The position numbers were made by a program, and so were the translations under genes. Below are positions 26,198-35,008 of a DNA stretch of 35,008 bases, piece by piece; position 1 is the stretch's first letter, and every line of letters begins with the position of its first letter. The DNA lies in assembly GCF_002902575.1 (NCBI RefSeq), contig NZ_PPRD01000007.1, forward strand, positions 1-35,008. The letters are read 5' to 3'. The notes under the pieces were generated by a model, which saw nothing but the letters and a program-made list of their open reading frames with translations, had not been told where the DNA came from and ran no database searches. Origin of the DNA: Staphylococcus croceilyticus. Lineage in GTDB: Bacteria; Bacillota; Bacilli; Staphylococcales; Staphylococcaceae.

Positions 26198-26992
26198 TTA
26201 TTTTGCTTTCTTTTTATTATTGCGTACTGATGTTAACCAGCCAATTACAACTAATAAAATCATGACAACCCAGAAGATTGTTTGCCATAGCGCACTATGC
26301 GGGAAATCTTCAGGTAAAACACCAATGTCTTTATGAGCAAGTACGATAATGACTAATTTGATACCTACCCATCCAACGATAGCGAAGGCAGCTCCTTCTA
26401 AGCCTGGGTATTTATTTAATAGGTCAACAAACCATGTTGCTGCGAAACGCATTAAAATAACACCAATCATTCCACCTACAAACATAACACCAAATTGACC
26501 TAAATCCATTCCGCCAAAGTGAATGCCCACTTTAGGAAGTGTTACGGCAATTGCCATAGCAGCTAACATAGAGTCAATCGCAAATGCGATATCTGCAAAT
26601 TCTACTTTAAATACAGTGCCCCAGAATTGTAGAGGACTTACTTTCTTTTCAACACCAGACTCATCATAGTGATGGTCGTCTCCTTCTTCATGTTCATCTT
26701 CTTTCTTATGGAAGAAATTCCAAAGATTTCTAATAGACATGAAGATTAAATATGCAGCACCAATAGCTTGGATAAACCAGAAATTAACAATAATACTAAT
26801 TAAGAATAATGCAATAAAACGGAATACAAATGCACCTAAAAGGCCATAGAATAATGCTTTTTTACGCTGTTCAGGTGGCAAATGTTTTACCATTACAGCC
26901 ATTACGACAGCATTATCTGCTGCTAATAATCCTTCTAAAAATACAAGGACTAAAACTACCCATAAATATGGTAATATCAAACTCGGATCCAT
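26198..26992 (-). CDS. TerC-family membrane protein, probable Mn2+ exporter (YkoY/MeeY-like)
   Basis: Integral membrane protein of 264 residues with about seven helices. Conserved acidic sites of the TerC family are EGLLAADNAVV (E20, D26) and VEFADIAFAIDSMLAA (E131, D134, D140), likely the metal path. A cytosolic loop at 97-111 is rich in Glu, Asp and His (EDEHEEGDDHHYDES) and could bind metal. Homologues YkoY/YceF of B. subtilis have been linked to Mn2+ export for exoenzyme metalation, and the yybP-ykoY riboswitch upstream supports a manganese role. The frame opens with a TTG at 27001, but that touches the AAAGGAG; the ATG at 26992 has a spacing of 9 and is preferred. Name terC would imply tellurite resistance, which is not shown. 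Confidence 0.9.
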   Translation of the reverse strand: MDPSLILPYLWVVLVLVFLEGLLAADNAVVMAVMVKHLPPEQRKKALFYGLLGAFVFRFIALFLISIIVNFWFIQAIGAAYLIFMSIRNLWNFFHKKEDEHEEGDDHHYDESGVEKKVSPLQFWGTVFKVEFADIAFAIDSMLAAMAIAVTLPKVGIHFGGMDLGQFGVMFVGGMIGVILMRFAATWFVDLLNKYPGLEGAAFAIVGWVGIKLVIIVLAHKDIGVLPEDFPHSALWQTIFWVVMILLVVIGWLTSVRNNKKKAK

Positions 26993-27020
26993 AGGGGACA
27001 ACTCCTTTTTTCATTTTATA

Positions 27021-27059
27021 CAAATAAAGAGACCTATGCTAAATAATAGCAAAGGTCTC
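27021..27059 (-). terminator. Riboswitch expression-platform terminator before terC
   Basis: GAGACCTTTGCTA (plus 27047-27059) pairs with TAGCATAGGTCTC (plus 27029-27041), with one mismatch, around a TTATT loop, followed by TTTATTTG. The 5' arm overlaps the conserved GAGACCTTTGC end of the aptamer, so ligand binding can free the gene from termination. Confidence 0.8.
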
Positions 27060-27180
27060 ACTTAGCAATTCATTTGCCCACTTTACCGGAAGCTATGGCT
27101 TCGTAATGACGATAAAGTGTTAAACCACTTTGTTCAAACTGTGGTTCTCAAGTTACTCCCCTCTGACAATATGTCATAGG
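27060..27180 (-). ncRNA. yybP-ykoY (manganese) riboswitch aptamer
   Basis: Conserved pieces of the class are present in order on the minus strand: AGGGGAGTAACTT (plus 27151-27163), an AACCAC/GTGGTT hairpin (27123-27146), CGTCATTACG (27102-27111), a GAAGC/GCTTC hairpin (27089-27102), then CCGGTAAAG (27081-27089) and GAGACCTTTGC leading into the terminator. The class senses Mn2+ and commonly controls TerC-type exporters, as here. A promoter and a transcription terminator flank it correctly. Confidence 0.88.
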
Positions 27181-27198
27181 TATTCATTTGTTATGTGT

Positions 27199-27228
27199 AT
27201 TATAACCAATATTCACAATAATATACAA
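27199..27228 (-). promoter_or_regulatory. Promoter of the terC riboswitch transcript
   Basis: On the minus strand TTGTAT (plus 27223-27228) and TATAAT (plus 27199-27204) are 18 bases apart, about 12 bases upstream of the expected transcript start before the aptamer. Confidence 0.6.
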
Positions 27229-27284
27229 TTATAATTGATTATATTGTCCTATTTTAATTATAAATTTAGCTAAATGGCCCATGC

Positions 27285-28847
27285 TTACAGTAAACTATAA
27301 AGTTTAATGTCTGGGAATTTTTCTTCAAACCAACGCGTAGCAAATTCGTTTTCAAATAAGAAGACAAAGTTATCATATCTATCTTTCACTAAAATTGAAC
27401 GAGATGTATTCATTTTATCTTGAATATCGTCTTCATTTTCAATCCAACGTGCTATTTTCCTACCTACAGGTTCCATTACTACATCTACGTTGTACTCATT
27501 TTTCATACGATGCTCGAACACTTCAAATTGTAATTGTCCTACTGCACCAAGAATGATTTGGTTAGTATGCAACGTTTTATAGTATTGAATCGCACCTTCT
27601 TGTACTAATTGTTCAATACCTTTATGGAAGTGTTTTTGCTTCATAACGTTTTTCGCAGACACTTTCATAAATATCTCTGGAGTGAACTGTGGTAAATCTT
27701 GGAAACTAAATTTTTGTTTACCACCTACTAATGTATCGCCAATTTGATAGTTACCAGTGTCATATAAACCAATGATGTCTCCTGCTACGGCATGGTTAAC
27801 TGTTTCTTTATCATCGGCCATAAATGATGTTGAACGTGTAATCTTTTGTTTTTTCTCAGTACGTTGTAAAGTAACATCCATACCACGTTCAAATGCACCA
27901 CTCACTACACGCATAAACGCAATTCTATCACGGTGTTTAGGGTCCATGTTTGCTTGAATTTTGAAAATAAATCCTGAGAATTCTTCATCAAATGGACTTA
28001 CTTCTACATCTTCATTAGTTTGACGTGCATTTGGCATAGGTGCATGGTCTACGTAAGCATTTAAAAAGTTCTGAACGCCAAAGTTTGCTAAAGCTGAACC
28101 GAAGAATACAGGCGTTAATTCACCGTTTAATAACGCTTCGTTATCAAATTCCTCTCCTGCTTCTTCAACTAGCATAAATTCCTCAATAGCTTGTTCGAAC
28201 GCGCTGTCATTAGTAATTGCATGATCTTCTTCTAATTCGTAATCATCATTTAAATGTAAAACATTTTCCTCGTCTCTAAATGGTTCAATTGATTTAGATT
28301 GGCGATCAATGATACCAAAGAAACTTTGTCCCATGCCGATTGGCCAGTTCATTGGGTAAGTATCAATGTTTAAAGTTTCTTCAATTTCATCTAATAATTC
28401 AAATGGTTCTTTACCTACACGGTCTAACTTATTAATAAATGTGAAAATTGGAATACCTCTCATTTTACATACTTTGAATAATTTCAATGTTTGAGGTTCA
28501 ATCCCTTTTGCACAGTCAATAACCATCACGGCACTGTCTACAGCCATTAACGTACGATACGTATCTTCAGAGAAGTCTTCGTGCCCTGGCGTATCTAAGA
28601 TATTAATTTTGAAATCATCGTAATCAAATTGCATTACAGAACTTGTTACAGAGATACCACGTTCTTGTTCTACTTTCATCCAGTCACTCGTAGCAAACTT
28701 TCCAGTTTTTTTACCTTTAACTGTACCTGCTTCACGAATCGCTCCACTAAAATACAATAATTTTTCAGTTAACGTTGTTTTACCAGCATCTGGGTGAGAG
28801 ATAATGGCAAACGTCTTTCTTGACTCTACTTCTTCTTTTAAACTCAT
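27285..28847 (-). CDS. prfC: Peptide chain release factor 3
   Basis: Translational GTPase of 520 residues that removes RF1/RF2 from the ribosome after peptide release. G motifs: [11 protein letters not shown] (G1, 16-26), RGISVTSS (G2), DTPGHEDF (G3, 85-92), NKLDR (G4, 139-143) and SALANFGVQ (G5 region). Domain 2, and the RF3 C-terminal domain [12 protein letters not shown] and [19 protein letters not shown], are present. It differs from EF-G by length and by the RF3-specific C terminus. The ATG overlaps the upstream stop as ATGA, with AAGGAG inside the preceding gene, so it is translationally coupled to that gene and to murE. No clear terminator was found after it. Confidence 0.97.
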   Translation of the reverse strand: MSLKEEVESRKTFAIISHPDAGKTTLTEKLLYFSGAIREAGTVKGKKTGKFATSDWMKVEQERGISVTSSVMQFDYDDFKINILDTPGHEDFSEDTYRTLMAVDSAVMVIDCAKGIEPQTLKLFKVCKMRGIPIFTFINKLDRVGKEPFELLDEIEETLNIDTYPMNWPIGMGQSFFGIIDRQSKSIEPFRDEENVLHLNDDYELEEDHAITNDSAFEQAIEEFMLVEEAGEEFDNEALLNGELTPVFFGSALANFGVQNFLNAYVDHAPMPNARQTNEDVEVSPFDEEFSGFIFKIQANMDPKHRDRIAFMRVVSGAFERGMDVTLQRTEKKQKITRSTSFMADDKETVNHAVAGDIIGLYDTGNYQIGDTLVGGKQKFSFQDLPQFTPEIFMKVSAKNVMKQKHFHKGIEQLVQEGAIQYYKTLHTNQIILGAVGQLQFEVFEHRMKNEYNVDVVMEPVGRKIARWIENEDDIQDKMNTSRSILVKDRYDNFVFLFENEFATRWFEEKFPDIKLYSLL

Positions 28848-29104
28848 TTAATATTCTCCTTCAAATCATTCGCAATCCATTCAGATAATTTAGAAGCAAT
28901 ACGCGTTGCTTCATTTTCATCTTTAAAAGTAAACAATTGCATTACTAATTCTTCTTCGATTTCATTCATACTCATGTCTTTATAATCAATTTCTACAGAC
29001 CAAAACATATCTGGAATAGCAATCATTAGCTGTTCTCTCTCATCATTTTTATAAAGATATACATTGACAACTTCATTTTGTTCAGAAAGTTGTTTAATCC
29101 TCAA
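28844..29104 (-). CDS. Conserved hypothetical protein between murE and prfC
   Basis: Soluble acidic protein of about 86 residues that I do not recognise. It contains a beta-rich N-terminal half ([28 protein letters not shown]) and a helical C-terminal half ending [17 protein letters not shown]. There is no membrane helix or known motif. The frame is open to a TTG at 29119, but GGTGG inside the murE end sits 5 bases from a TTG at 29104, giving a start RIKQLSEQ after Met; this is a choice, not proof. It overlaps murE by 11 bases and prfC by 4 (ATGA), so its translation is coupled to both. Confidence 0.75.
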   Translation of the reverse strand: MRIKQLSEQNEVVNVYLYKNDEREQLMIAIPDMFWSVEIDYKDMSMNEIEEELVMQLFTFKDENEATRIASKLSEWIANDLKENIK

Positions 29105-30578
29105 CTGGGCCACCGCCAAATTTTTTATAAGCTGCTTCTAAGCCGATTAAATCATCTCTGTGAGGCACTTTAACATGTCCTGGCATGATTTGATATGGTT
29201 CTCTTCCTTTAGAAGCTAAGACGACTGTGTCCCCTGGCTTTGCGACATCAATCGCATGTCTAATACCTTCAGCTCTATCGTCAAATTCAACATAGTTATC
29301 ATGTGTAGCGCCTTTGGCTAGTTCGCCAGTTAACATTTTAGGATCGTCATTCGCTGGGTTGTCTGGTGTGAAAATCACATAGTCTGCACGACATGCAACT
29401 GCGCCCATTTCAGGCGTTTTAGTTAAGTCACGTTCGCCAGCCATACCTACTAAAAAGATAAGCTTTTGTTTTACAAATGGTTTAACCGCATCGATAAGTT
29501 TATTCATACCGTCAGCAGTGTGGGCATAGTCTATAATTAAATCAATCGGTAATGATGGATCTAACACTTCCAAACGGCCTTCTACTGGTTCTAATGATTT
29601 AACGACGCGTACAATATCTTCCATATTAGTGCCTTTACTCCAAACAGCAATCATTGCAGCCATAATGTTTGAAATATTAAACTTACCAACATATGGTGAT
29701 TGCACATGATATGTGCCAACTGGTGTTACAAAGTCAAACTGAACACCTTGTAATGACTCTTGGATATTCTTCGCCATAAATTGTGCTTCATTATCTATGC
29801 CATAACTAAAAATTTCAAACGGTGTCACTGAAGCTAGATATTCTGAAAAACCGTCATCATTATTTAAGACAACATATTTTTCTTTAGATAAATCTTCGCC
29901 TAATTGACTAAACAGCAATGATTTAGCATGTCCATACGCTTCCATTGTACCGTGGAAGTCTAAGTGGTCTTGTGTAAGGTTAGAGAAGATAGCAACATCA
30001 AATTCTACACCACGTAATCTTCCTAATGATAAGCCGTGACTTGAAACTTCCATCGTCATTGCTTCAGCCTTTTTATCGACTGCTTCTTTAATTTTTTTAG
30101 TTAATGAAACTGTTTCTGGTGTAGTATTTGCACCTTTAGTCTTTTGCTCATTAATTTGAAAGCCATTTGTGCCCAAGTATGCACTGCCTTTTCCTAAGCC
30201 TCTGAAAATGAAATGAATCATCGTAGCGATTGATGTTTTACCATTTGTCCCTGTCACACCGAATGTATCTAGCTTTTGGCTAGGATAATCAAATAACGTG
30301 TGCGCAAGTAAACTTGCTACTCTTAATGTATCTGGAACGATGATTTGTGTTACATCGCCATTAATTTCTTGTTTGTGGTTCACTACTATAATTTTAGCGC
30401 CTTGATCAACTACATTTTGGCAAAACTTATGGCTGTCAACAGTATATCCTTTTGATGCGACAAATATACTTCCTTCTTTTGCTGTACGTGAATCTGTAGT
30501 AATATCATTTACATTTATATCTAAAGTTCCAATAACTTCTTTGACTCTTATTTTTTCGAACAACTCATTCGCATTCAA
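29094..30578 (-). CDS. murE: UDP-N-acetylmuramoyl-tripeptide synthetase, L-lysine adding
   Basis: Cytoplasmic Mur ligase of 494 residues that adds the third amino acid to UDP-MurNAc-L-Ala-D-Glu using ATP. Motifs: [16 protein letters not shown] (UDP-binding domain), [10 protein letters not shown] (107-116, ATP loop), [38 protein letters not shown] and the specificity motif DNPAND starting D406. DAP-adding enzymes have DNPR there; the Ala indicates L-Lys and so a Lys-type wall. The start is a TTG, 9 bases after AAAGGAG. A TTATCA/TATAAT promoter lies at 30610-30637. It is the first gene of murE - small gene - prfC. Confidence 0.97.
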   Translation of the reverse strand: MNANELFEKIRVKEVIGTLDINVNDITTDSRTAKEGSIFVASKGYTVDSHKFCQNVVDQGAKIIVVNHKQEINGDVTQIIVPDTLRVASLLAHTLFDYPSQKLDTFGVTGTNGKTSIATMIHFIFRGLGKGSAYLGTNGFQINEQKTKGANTTPETVSLTKKIKEAVDKKAEAMTMEVSSHGLSLGRLRGVEFDVAIFSNLTQDHLDFHGTMEAYGHAKSLLFSQLGEDLSKEKYVVLNNDDGFSEYLASVTPFEIFSYGIDNEAQFMAKNIQESLQGVQFDFVTPVGTYHVQSPYVGKFNISNIMAAMIAVWSKGTNMEDIVRVVKSLEPVEGRLEVLDPSLPIDLIIDYAHTADGMNKLIDAVKPFVKQKLIFLVGMAGERDLTKTPEMGAVACRADYVIFTPDNPANDDPKMLTGELAKGATHDNYVEFDDRAEGIRHAIDVAKPGDTVVLASKGREPYQIMPGHVKVPHRDDLIGLEAAYKKFGGGPVED

Positions 30579-30609
30579 AATGTCTCGCTCCTTTTTTTAC
30601 AATAATTCT

Positions 30610-30637
30610 ATTATACACGTTTTAAAGACGTTGATAA
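30610..30637 (-). promoter_or_regulatory. murE operon promoter
   Basis: On the minus strand TTATCA (plus 30632-30637) and TATAAT (plus 30610-30615) are 16 bases apart, about 32 bases before the TTG start of murE. The spacer holds the small palindrome ACGTCTTTAAAACGT. Confidence 0.55.
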
Positions 30638-30983
30638 ATTCATTATTATCAGATTAAATCATTTTAATCACTTGATTTGATACTTACTCACAATCTAACA
30701 ATTATTTCAATTCCACTTAAAATATCTATTTATTAATTTGAAGTTAACTATTTTAAAATTATATATATATCCAGCTTTATAACAATACATTTGAACGCTT
30801 TAATGCTAGGATATAAGTATAAACGGCGAGTATTCACTACCGCATTATGCTATAATGCACTATAAATGAAATTAATAGGTTTAATATAGGTTATAAATTT
30901 CTTTTAATAAATACTAATTTTAGCCTTCATATATTCCTAATTTTTATAAGTAATAAATTTAAATTATTGGAGGGTGACTATTA
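30638..30983 (+). promoter_or_regulatory. Intergenic leader of ypfP-ltaA with extended -10 promoter
   Basis: No gene is visible here. The best promoter is TGCTATAAT (30848-30856), an extended -10 without a good -35, placed inside a 7-base inverted repeat GCATTAT/ATAATGC (30842-30848, 30852-30858). That predicts a leader of about 120 bases, mostly A/T. The remainder is AT-rich with no structure I can defend. Confidence 0.5.
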
Positions 30984-32159
30984 ATGGTTACTCAAAATAA
31001 AAAGTTATTGATTATTACCGGGTCATTTGGAAATGGTCATTTACAAGTAACACAAAGTGTCGTTAATCAACTTAATCAAATGAATTTACCTCACTTAACG
31101 GTGATTGAACATGACTTATTTATGGAAGCCCATCCTATATTAACTTCTATATGTAAGAAATGGTATATTAATAGCTTTAAATATTTTAGAAATATGTATA
31201 AAAACTTTTATTATAGTCGCCCAGATGAATTAGATAAATGTTTTTATAAATATTATGGCTTAAATAAATTAATTAATTTACTACTTAAGGAGAAGCCAGA
31301 TTTAATATTATTGACATTCCCTACTCCGGTTATGTCAGTTTTAACCGAACAATTTAATATGCGAATTCCAATTGCTACGGTAATGACGGACTATCGTCTG
31401 CAGAAAAACTGGATTACGCCAAACTCACACAGATATTACGTAGCGACAGAAGATACGAAGAAAGACTTTATGAATGTAGGTATTCCTGCCTCTGATATTA
31501 AAGTGACAGGTATCCCTATTTCAGATAAATTTGAAGCGGACATTGATAAAGAGGCATGGTTAACGCAGCATCATCTTAATCCAGATAAGCCTACTATTTT
31601 AATGTCAGCTGGTGCCTTTGGCGTTTCTAAGGGCTTTGAATATATGATTGAAAATATTTTAGAAAAAAGTCCACATTCTCAAATCGTAATGATATGTGGT
31701 CGAAGTAAAGCTCTGAAACGTAATTTAGAATTACAATTTAAATCATATGATAATGTCCTTATTCTAGGTTATACAAAAAATATGAATGAATGGATGGCAT
31801 CTAGCCAACTTATGATTACCAAACCAGGTGGCATCACTATTTCTGAAGGTTTAACTCGAAGTTTGCCTATGATTTTCTTAAATCCTGCGCCTGGTCAAGA
31901 ATTAGAAAATGCCCATTACTTCCAAGAAAAAGGGTATGGCAAAATAGCTAATACACCTGAAGAAGCAATTGAAGTAGTGGCTGATTTAACTAATCATGAA
32001 GATACACTGAAAGCAATGAGCGAAAAAATGGCGAATGAAAAAGTTGATTATTCAACATATAGATTATGTACCGACTTATTAAATATTCTAGATAGTTCAT
32101 CGCAACAACAAGAAATTTATGGAAAGGTGCCCCTATATGCCAAGTTCTTCGTTAAATAA
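30984..32159 (+). CDS. ypfP: Processive diacylglycerol beta-glucosyltransferase
   Basis: Glycosyltransferase of family 28, 391 residues, also called UgtP, which adds two glucoses from UDP-glucose to diacylglycerol, making the glycolipid anchor of lipoteichoic acid. It acts at the inner face of the membrane. The N-terminal MGDG-synthase-like half has [12 protein letters not shown] (13-24); the C-terminal half has the sugar-nucleotide segment [14 protein letters not shown] and [21 protein letters not shown], the GT28 acceptor/donor signature. GGAGG precedes the ATG. It overlaps ltaA by 23 bases, linking anchor synthesis and flipping. Confidence 0.96.
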   Translation: MVTQNKKLLIITGSFGNGHLQVTQSVVNQLNQMNLPHLTVIEHDLFMEAHPILTSICKKWYINSFKYFRNMYKNFYYSRPDELDKCFYKYYGLNKLINLLLKEKPDLILLTFPTPVMSVLTEQFNMRIPIATVMTDYRLQKNWITPNSHRYYVATEDTKKDFMNVGIPASDIKVTGIPISDKFEADIDKEAWLTQHHLNPDKPTILMSAGAFGVSKGFEYMIENILEKSPHSQIVMICGRSKALKRNLELQFKSYDNVLILGYTKNMNEWMASSQLMITKPGGITISEGLTRSLPMIFLNPAPGQELENAHYFQEKGYGKIANTPEEAIEVVADLTNHEDTLKAMSEKMANEKVDYSTYRLCTDLLNILDSSSQQQEIYGKVPLYAKFFVK

Positions 32160-33333
32160 TAAAAATATAAGTAAAAATTTTAAGATAATGCTTATTATTC
32201 TATTTTTAATGGAATTTGCTAGAGGGATGTATATTTTAAGTTACATCAATTACTTACCTACTGTTACTTCTATTGCAGTAGGCGTAACCTCAGCAGCTTT
32301 ATCGATTCATTTTATTTCCGATGCAGCAACTAATTTTGTCATCGGTTTCTTATTAAAAAAGTTCGGTACTAAAATTGTCTTAACTTTAGGATTCTTACTT
32401 GCTTTTGTCAGTTTATTCTTAGTTATCTTTTTCCCAGCTAATCCAATAATCATTATATTTAGTGCTATCATGCTAGGTATTGCTGTTAGTCCTATTTGGG
32501 TTATTATGTTATCCAGTGTTGAAGAAGATCAGCGTGGTAAACAAATGGGATATGTATACTTTGCATGGTTATTAGGTTTGCTAGTGGGTTGGGCTTTTAT
32601 GAATGTATTAGTGAAACTACATCCAACACGTTTTGCGTTTATGATGTCTCTAGTTGTTGTTATTGCATGGGTATTATATTACTTTGTTGATATAAAATTA
32701 ACGAATTATAATACCAAGCCCGTAAGTGAACAACTGGGTCAAATTGTTGATGTAATGAAACGTCATCTTGTATTATTCCCAGGTATTTTATTACAAGGTG
32801 CTTCAATCTCAGCTTTACTCCCTATTTTACCTACGTATGCCACTAAAGTTGTTGGTGTGAGTACAATTGAATATACTGTCGCTATAGCGATTGGTGGTAT
32901 TGGTTGTGCTATTTCAATGCTATTTTTATCTAAAATTATTGATAAAAATAGTCGAGGGTTTATGTATGGAATTATCTTTACAGGTTTCATATTATTTACA
33001 GCTTTCATCTTCGGATTATCATTAGTTACAAATATTATTATTGTATGGATTGTAGCAATCTTTATCGGATTAATGTATGGTATCTTATTACCAGCTTGGA
33101 ACACATTTATGGCAGGTCAAATTGATCCTTCTGAACAAGAGGAAACGTGGGGCGTGTTTAACAGTGTTCAAGGCTTTGGTTCAATGATTGGGCCTTTATT
33201 CGGTGGTCTTATTGCGCAGTTCTCAAATGGTTTAAGTAACACATTTTATTTTTCAGCATTTATCTTTTTAGTGCTAGCTGTATTTTATGGCATTTATTTT
33301 ATGAAAAGTGGACGTAAACAAAAACGCTTTTAA
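32137..33333 (+). CDS. ltaA: Glycolipid flippase LtaA (MFS type)
   Basis: Twelve-helix major-facilitator protein of 398 residues that moves diglucosyl-diacylglycerol to the outer membrane leaflet for lipoteichoic acid synthesis. The sequence closely matches S. aureus LtaA as I remember it: [73 protein letters not shown]. The frame is open from 32119, but GGAAAGGTG (32121-32129) points to the ATG at 32137, 7 bases away. The gene is coupled to ypfP and followed by a terminator. Confidence 0.95.
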   Translation: MPSSSLNNKNISKNFKIMLIILFLMEFARGMYILSYINYLPTVTSIAVGVTSAALSIHFISDAATNFVIGFLLKKFGTKIVLTLGFLLAFVSLFLVIFFPANPIIIIFSAIMLGIAVSPIWVIMLSSVEEDQRGKQMGYVYFAWLLGLLVGWAFMNVLVKLHPTRFAFMMSLVVVIAWVLYYFVDIKLTNYNTKPVSEQLGQIVDVMKRHLVLFPGILLQGASISALLPILPTYATKVVGVSTIEYTVAIAIGGIGCAISMLFLSKIIDKNSRGFMYGIIFTGFILFTAFIFGLSLVTNIIIVWIVAIFIGLMYGILLPAWNTFMAGQIDPSEQEETWGVFNSVQGFGSMIGPLFGGLIAQFSNGLSNTFYFSAFIFLVLAVFYGIYFMKSGRKQKRF

Positions 33334-33345
33334 TTAATATTAAAA

Positions 33346-33389
33346 AAGGGTCTAGAAACGAGTGTTATTACACTTATTTCTAGACCCTT
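33346..33389. terminator. Bidirectional terminator between ltaA and the yjcG-like gene
   Basis: AAGGGTCTAGAAA (33346-33358) pairs with TTTCTAGACCCTT (33377-33389), with inner AGTGT/ACACT. The minus-strand tail is TTTTTAATATT, stronger than the plus-strand tail. Confidence 0.8.
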
Positions 33390-33407
33390 ATTCAATATAT
33401 TAAATAA

Positions 33408-33917
33408 TTACGCTAATTTGAAAGTATCAATTACTTTCCATTTATCTTCTTCATCGTCATAACGTAATAATGAAAGTTCATCGATAATTTCTTTATGGTC
33501 TACCCCTGCTAATTCTACTTGACCATAGATATCTTCAAATTCTTGGCTAGATAAGCCTTGAGCAATTGTAAAGTGAGGCACGAAAGGATGTTCCGCTTCA
33601 TCGTGAAAATCTCCAGCATTAAACTTATTGAAAAGTTGTTCTAACTCATCAGTTTTAGTAACTTTAAAATAAATAACGTTATTTGTAGGTTTAAAACTTG
33701 AAGCTTTTGTTGCATGTACTTCAATTGGTTTTAAACCTTCTAATCTTTTTGAAACTTCTTCTTTTACTGAATCTAATTCTTCATCATTAATTTCAAAATG
33801 TGATTTAATCGTAATGTGAGGCATGATACGTGCATATTCAGTATCATAACGTTTACGATAACCGTTCACTTCTTCTTGGAATGATTTTGACGGAATTAAT
33901 GCTAATCCTATATTCAT
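33408..33917 (-). CDS. 2H phosphoesterase / 2'-5' RNA ligase-like protein (YjcG)
   Basis: Cytoplasmic protein of 169 residues in the 2H phosphoesterase superfamily. The two catalytic HxT motifs are PHITIKSHF (about 37-45) and PHFTIAQGL (about 113-121), the hallmark of the fold. Members act on 2',3'-cyclic or 2'-5' linked nucleotide ends; YjcG of Bacillus has no settled substrate. The frame is open to 33941, but AAAGGAGG lies 6-7 bases before the ATG at 33917. It follows the esterase-like gene on the same strand (YjcH-like), as the two are paired in Bacillus. Confidence 0.88.
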   Translation of the reverse strand: MNIGLALIPSKSFQEEVNGYRKRYDTEYARIMPHITIKSHFEINDEELDSVKEEVSKRLEGLKPIEVHATKASSFKPTNNVIYFKVTKTDELEQLFNKFNAGDFHDEAEHPFVPHFTIAQGLSSQEFEDIYGQVELAGVDHKEIIDELSLLRYDDEEDKWKVIDTFKLA

Positions 33918-33947
33918 TGAAATTCCTCCTTTGTTTAACATAGTTCC

Positions 33948-33993
33948 ATTATAGCAAAATTCTATATATTACGTTATTAGTTAATAGAATTTT
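33948..33993 (-). promoter_or_regulatory. Promoter and inverted repeat upstream of the yjcG-like gene
   Basis: An extended -10, TGCTATAAT on the minus strand (TATAAT at plus 33948-33953), sits beside a perfect 10-base inverted repeat AAAATTCTAT/ATAGAATTTT (33956-33965, 33984-33993) that covers the -35 area. It may be an operator, or a weak terminator of the upstream esterase gene. The remaining 33994-34110 shows no gene. Confidence 0.45.
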
Positions 33994-34110
33994 TTGAAAA
34001 GGTTTACAATATTGAAATATTAAGCCTAATCTGCCTTTCCTCTTCTTGAAAAAGAGTGCTCCACCTATGCTATTAATTAACAATACCCTTTTCCTAAAAA
34101 ATATAACTAT

Positions 34111-34872
34111 TTACACTTCATTAGATAGTAATGGAATATCTTCGTTTAAAAAATAATTTAAAATATCAGCTAACATAGGCTTCCAAGATTTCCAATTATG
34201 ACCACCATCAAATTCAGTATATTGATAAGTTATGCCACATTGCTTAATAGCTTTAGAAAGTTCCCTGTTAGGTGTTAAAAAGTTCGCGCGCTCACCATTA
34301 GTTGGGAGTTTAAAATCTTCTTCCTCTTTACCAATAGCATGCCAAATGGTTAATTCTTTATATTGTATACAACTATTTAATTTATCGAGCACTGTATGAT
34401 CAGAATGTGGGCTTAGCATAGCGACTTGACTAAATATAGTTGGATACGTAAGTGCTGTAAGCAGAGCAATACTTCCTGCTAGGCTATCACCCATTAATAT
34501 TCTGGCATTCCCTACTTTGAAAGTTGGAAAAGTGTTATCAATAAATGGTAATAATTCTTTACCCACTGCTTGAACTGTCTTACTACTACGACTACCTTGA
34601 GGATGAAATTCTTCTCGACGTTTATCTACATCTTCATAATGGAAGCCAACGATAATAGCGCGTTGAATTTGATTTTCTCTTCTTAAGCGTTCGTATTCAC
34701 GTTGAAGTCTCCCAAAACGTAAAAAGTCGAGTCCATCAAAACAAATGATGACTTGATATTTAAATAGTTCTGAATAATCTTCTGGTAGATAAACAGATAG
34801 CGTAACATCTCTTTCTAAAATATGACTATGTAGAATGTGTTTATTGATTTTACCAGGTTTAAAATTCGCCAT
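34111..34872 (-). CDS. Putative esterase, alpha/beta-hydrolase (YjcH-like)
   Basis: Soluble alpha/beta-hydrolase of 253 residues of the esterase D / enterochelin-esterase-like family. The nucleophile elbow is LMGDSLAGS with S130, and the C-terminal base is H225 in FDGGHNWKSW. YLPEDYSELFKYQVIICFDG is the typical first strand region. It has no signal peptide. Substrate unknown. In Bacillus the pair yjcG-yjcH is conserved, and the same neighbour is found here. GAGGGGG precedes the ATG at 12 bases, and an extended -10 promoter lies at 34905-34934. Confidence 0.85.
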   Translation of the reverse strand: MANFKPGKINKHILHSHILERDVTLSVYLPEDYSELFKYQVIICFDGLDFLRFGRLQREYERLRRENQIQRAIIVGFHYEDVDKRREEFHPQGSRSSKTVQAVGKELLPFIDNTFPTFKVGNARILMGDSLAGSIALLTALTYPTIFSQVAMLSPHSDHTVLDKLNSCIQYKELTIWHAIGKEEEDFKLPTNGERANFLTPNRELSKAIKQCGITYQYTEFDGGHNWKSWKPMLADILNYFLNEDIPLLSNEV

Positions 34873-34904
34873 TGTTATTGTTGCCCCCTCTAAATAATAC
34901 CTTT

Positions 34905-34934
34905 ATTGTACCAAATTTAAATAAGACTTTTAAA
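34905..34934 (-). promoter_or_regulatory. Promoter of the yjcH-like gene
   Basis: On the minus strand TTTAAA (plus 34929-34934) and TACAAT (plus 34905-34910) are 18 bases apart, with the extended element TGG just before the -10. The last 74 bases of the window show no gene. Confidence 0.5.
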
Positions 34935-35008
34935 TCACTGATTAATATAAAATAACGTCATTTAATTAAATAATTAAACGCTTTATAACGTAAATTATTT
35001 TGGTTATC

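Noticed and set aside
27255-27284. Palindrome ATTTAGCTAAAT near the prfC end as a terminator
   Set aside because: Short AT-only palindrome without a T run in the right place; not a convincing terminator.
32763-33104. 113-codon minus frame opposite ltaA
   Set aside because: Shadow of the ltaA membrane helices; low-complexity and without ribosome site.
1-35008. Search for CRISPR arrays, insertion sequences, prophage genes, toxin-antitoxin or restriction systems
   Set aside because: No regular spaced repeats, transposase, phage structural or defence motifs were seen; the tandem repeats found lie inside coding sequence.

Overview
The window is low-GC Firmicute chromosome, almost certainly from a Staphylococcus. 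The basis is the gene set and order around the bifunctional autolysin atl, the menaquinone genes menF-menD-menH-menB with divergent menA, comK, lplA, a KtrB/D-type potassium channel subunit, a membrane-anchored HtrA-like protease, and the murE / ypfP-ltaA lipoteichoic-acid block. MurE carries the DNPA motif of lysine-adding enzymes, and Atl has the staphylococcal amidase / GW-repeat / glucosaminidase layout. No sspABC-type protease operon lies between the aminotransferase and menB, where I recall it in S. aureus, so a coagulase-negative species is more likely. I cannot name the species from the sequence alone.

Layout: (1) 181-7600, envelope block: LCP-family ligase lcpB, a DUF2538-like gene, a GNAT acetyltransferase, atl, and a convergent MarR-type regulator (probable atlR). 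(2) 7761-10063, membrane acyltransferase, then a PLP aminotransferase preceded by a leader that can fold as a terminator. (3) 10133-15881, menaquinone block: menF, menD, menH and menB overlap end to end on the minus strand, with menA divergent. (4) 15937-18181, accessory genes: GNAT, TM2 protein, an unlisted 32-residue cationic peptide gene, IDEAL-domain protein, comK. (5) 18263-18760, a tRNA-Asn/tRNA-Ser unit with its own promoter and terminator, followed by a short gene-less tract with GTGGAC motifs. (6) 18762-26992, lplA, a DUF2187-like/CPBP pair, a structured intergenic repeat, a divergent calcineurin-like/5'-nucleotidase protein, the K+ channel subunit with htrA, and terC under a yybP-ykoY (manganese) riboswitch. 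(7) 27285-34872, murE with a small gene and prfC, ypfP-ltaA, and a YjcG/YjcH-like pair.

Many genes work on the envelope. LcpB attaches glycopolymers, Atl splits daughter cells, MurE adds L-Lys to the peptidoglycan stem, and YpfP with LtaA makes and flips the glycolipid anchor of lipoteichoic acid. MenA-H supply menaquinone for respiration.

This is mostly conserved core chromosome. I found no CRISPR array, transposase, prophage or obvious defence system. The less explained signals are the aminotransferase leader with two mutually exclusive folds, the three-way-junction repeat at 20861-20958, the small cationic peptide gene at 16985, the tract behind tRNA-Ser, the altered metal motifs of the 5'-nucleotidase-like protein, and inverted repeats at the atl and yjcG promoters. 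Several starts were moved to match ribosome binding sites; TTG or GTG starts are used by htrA, murE, the small gene after murE, the 5'-nucleotidase-like gene and one GNAT gene.
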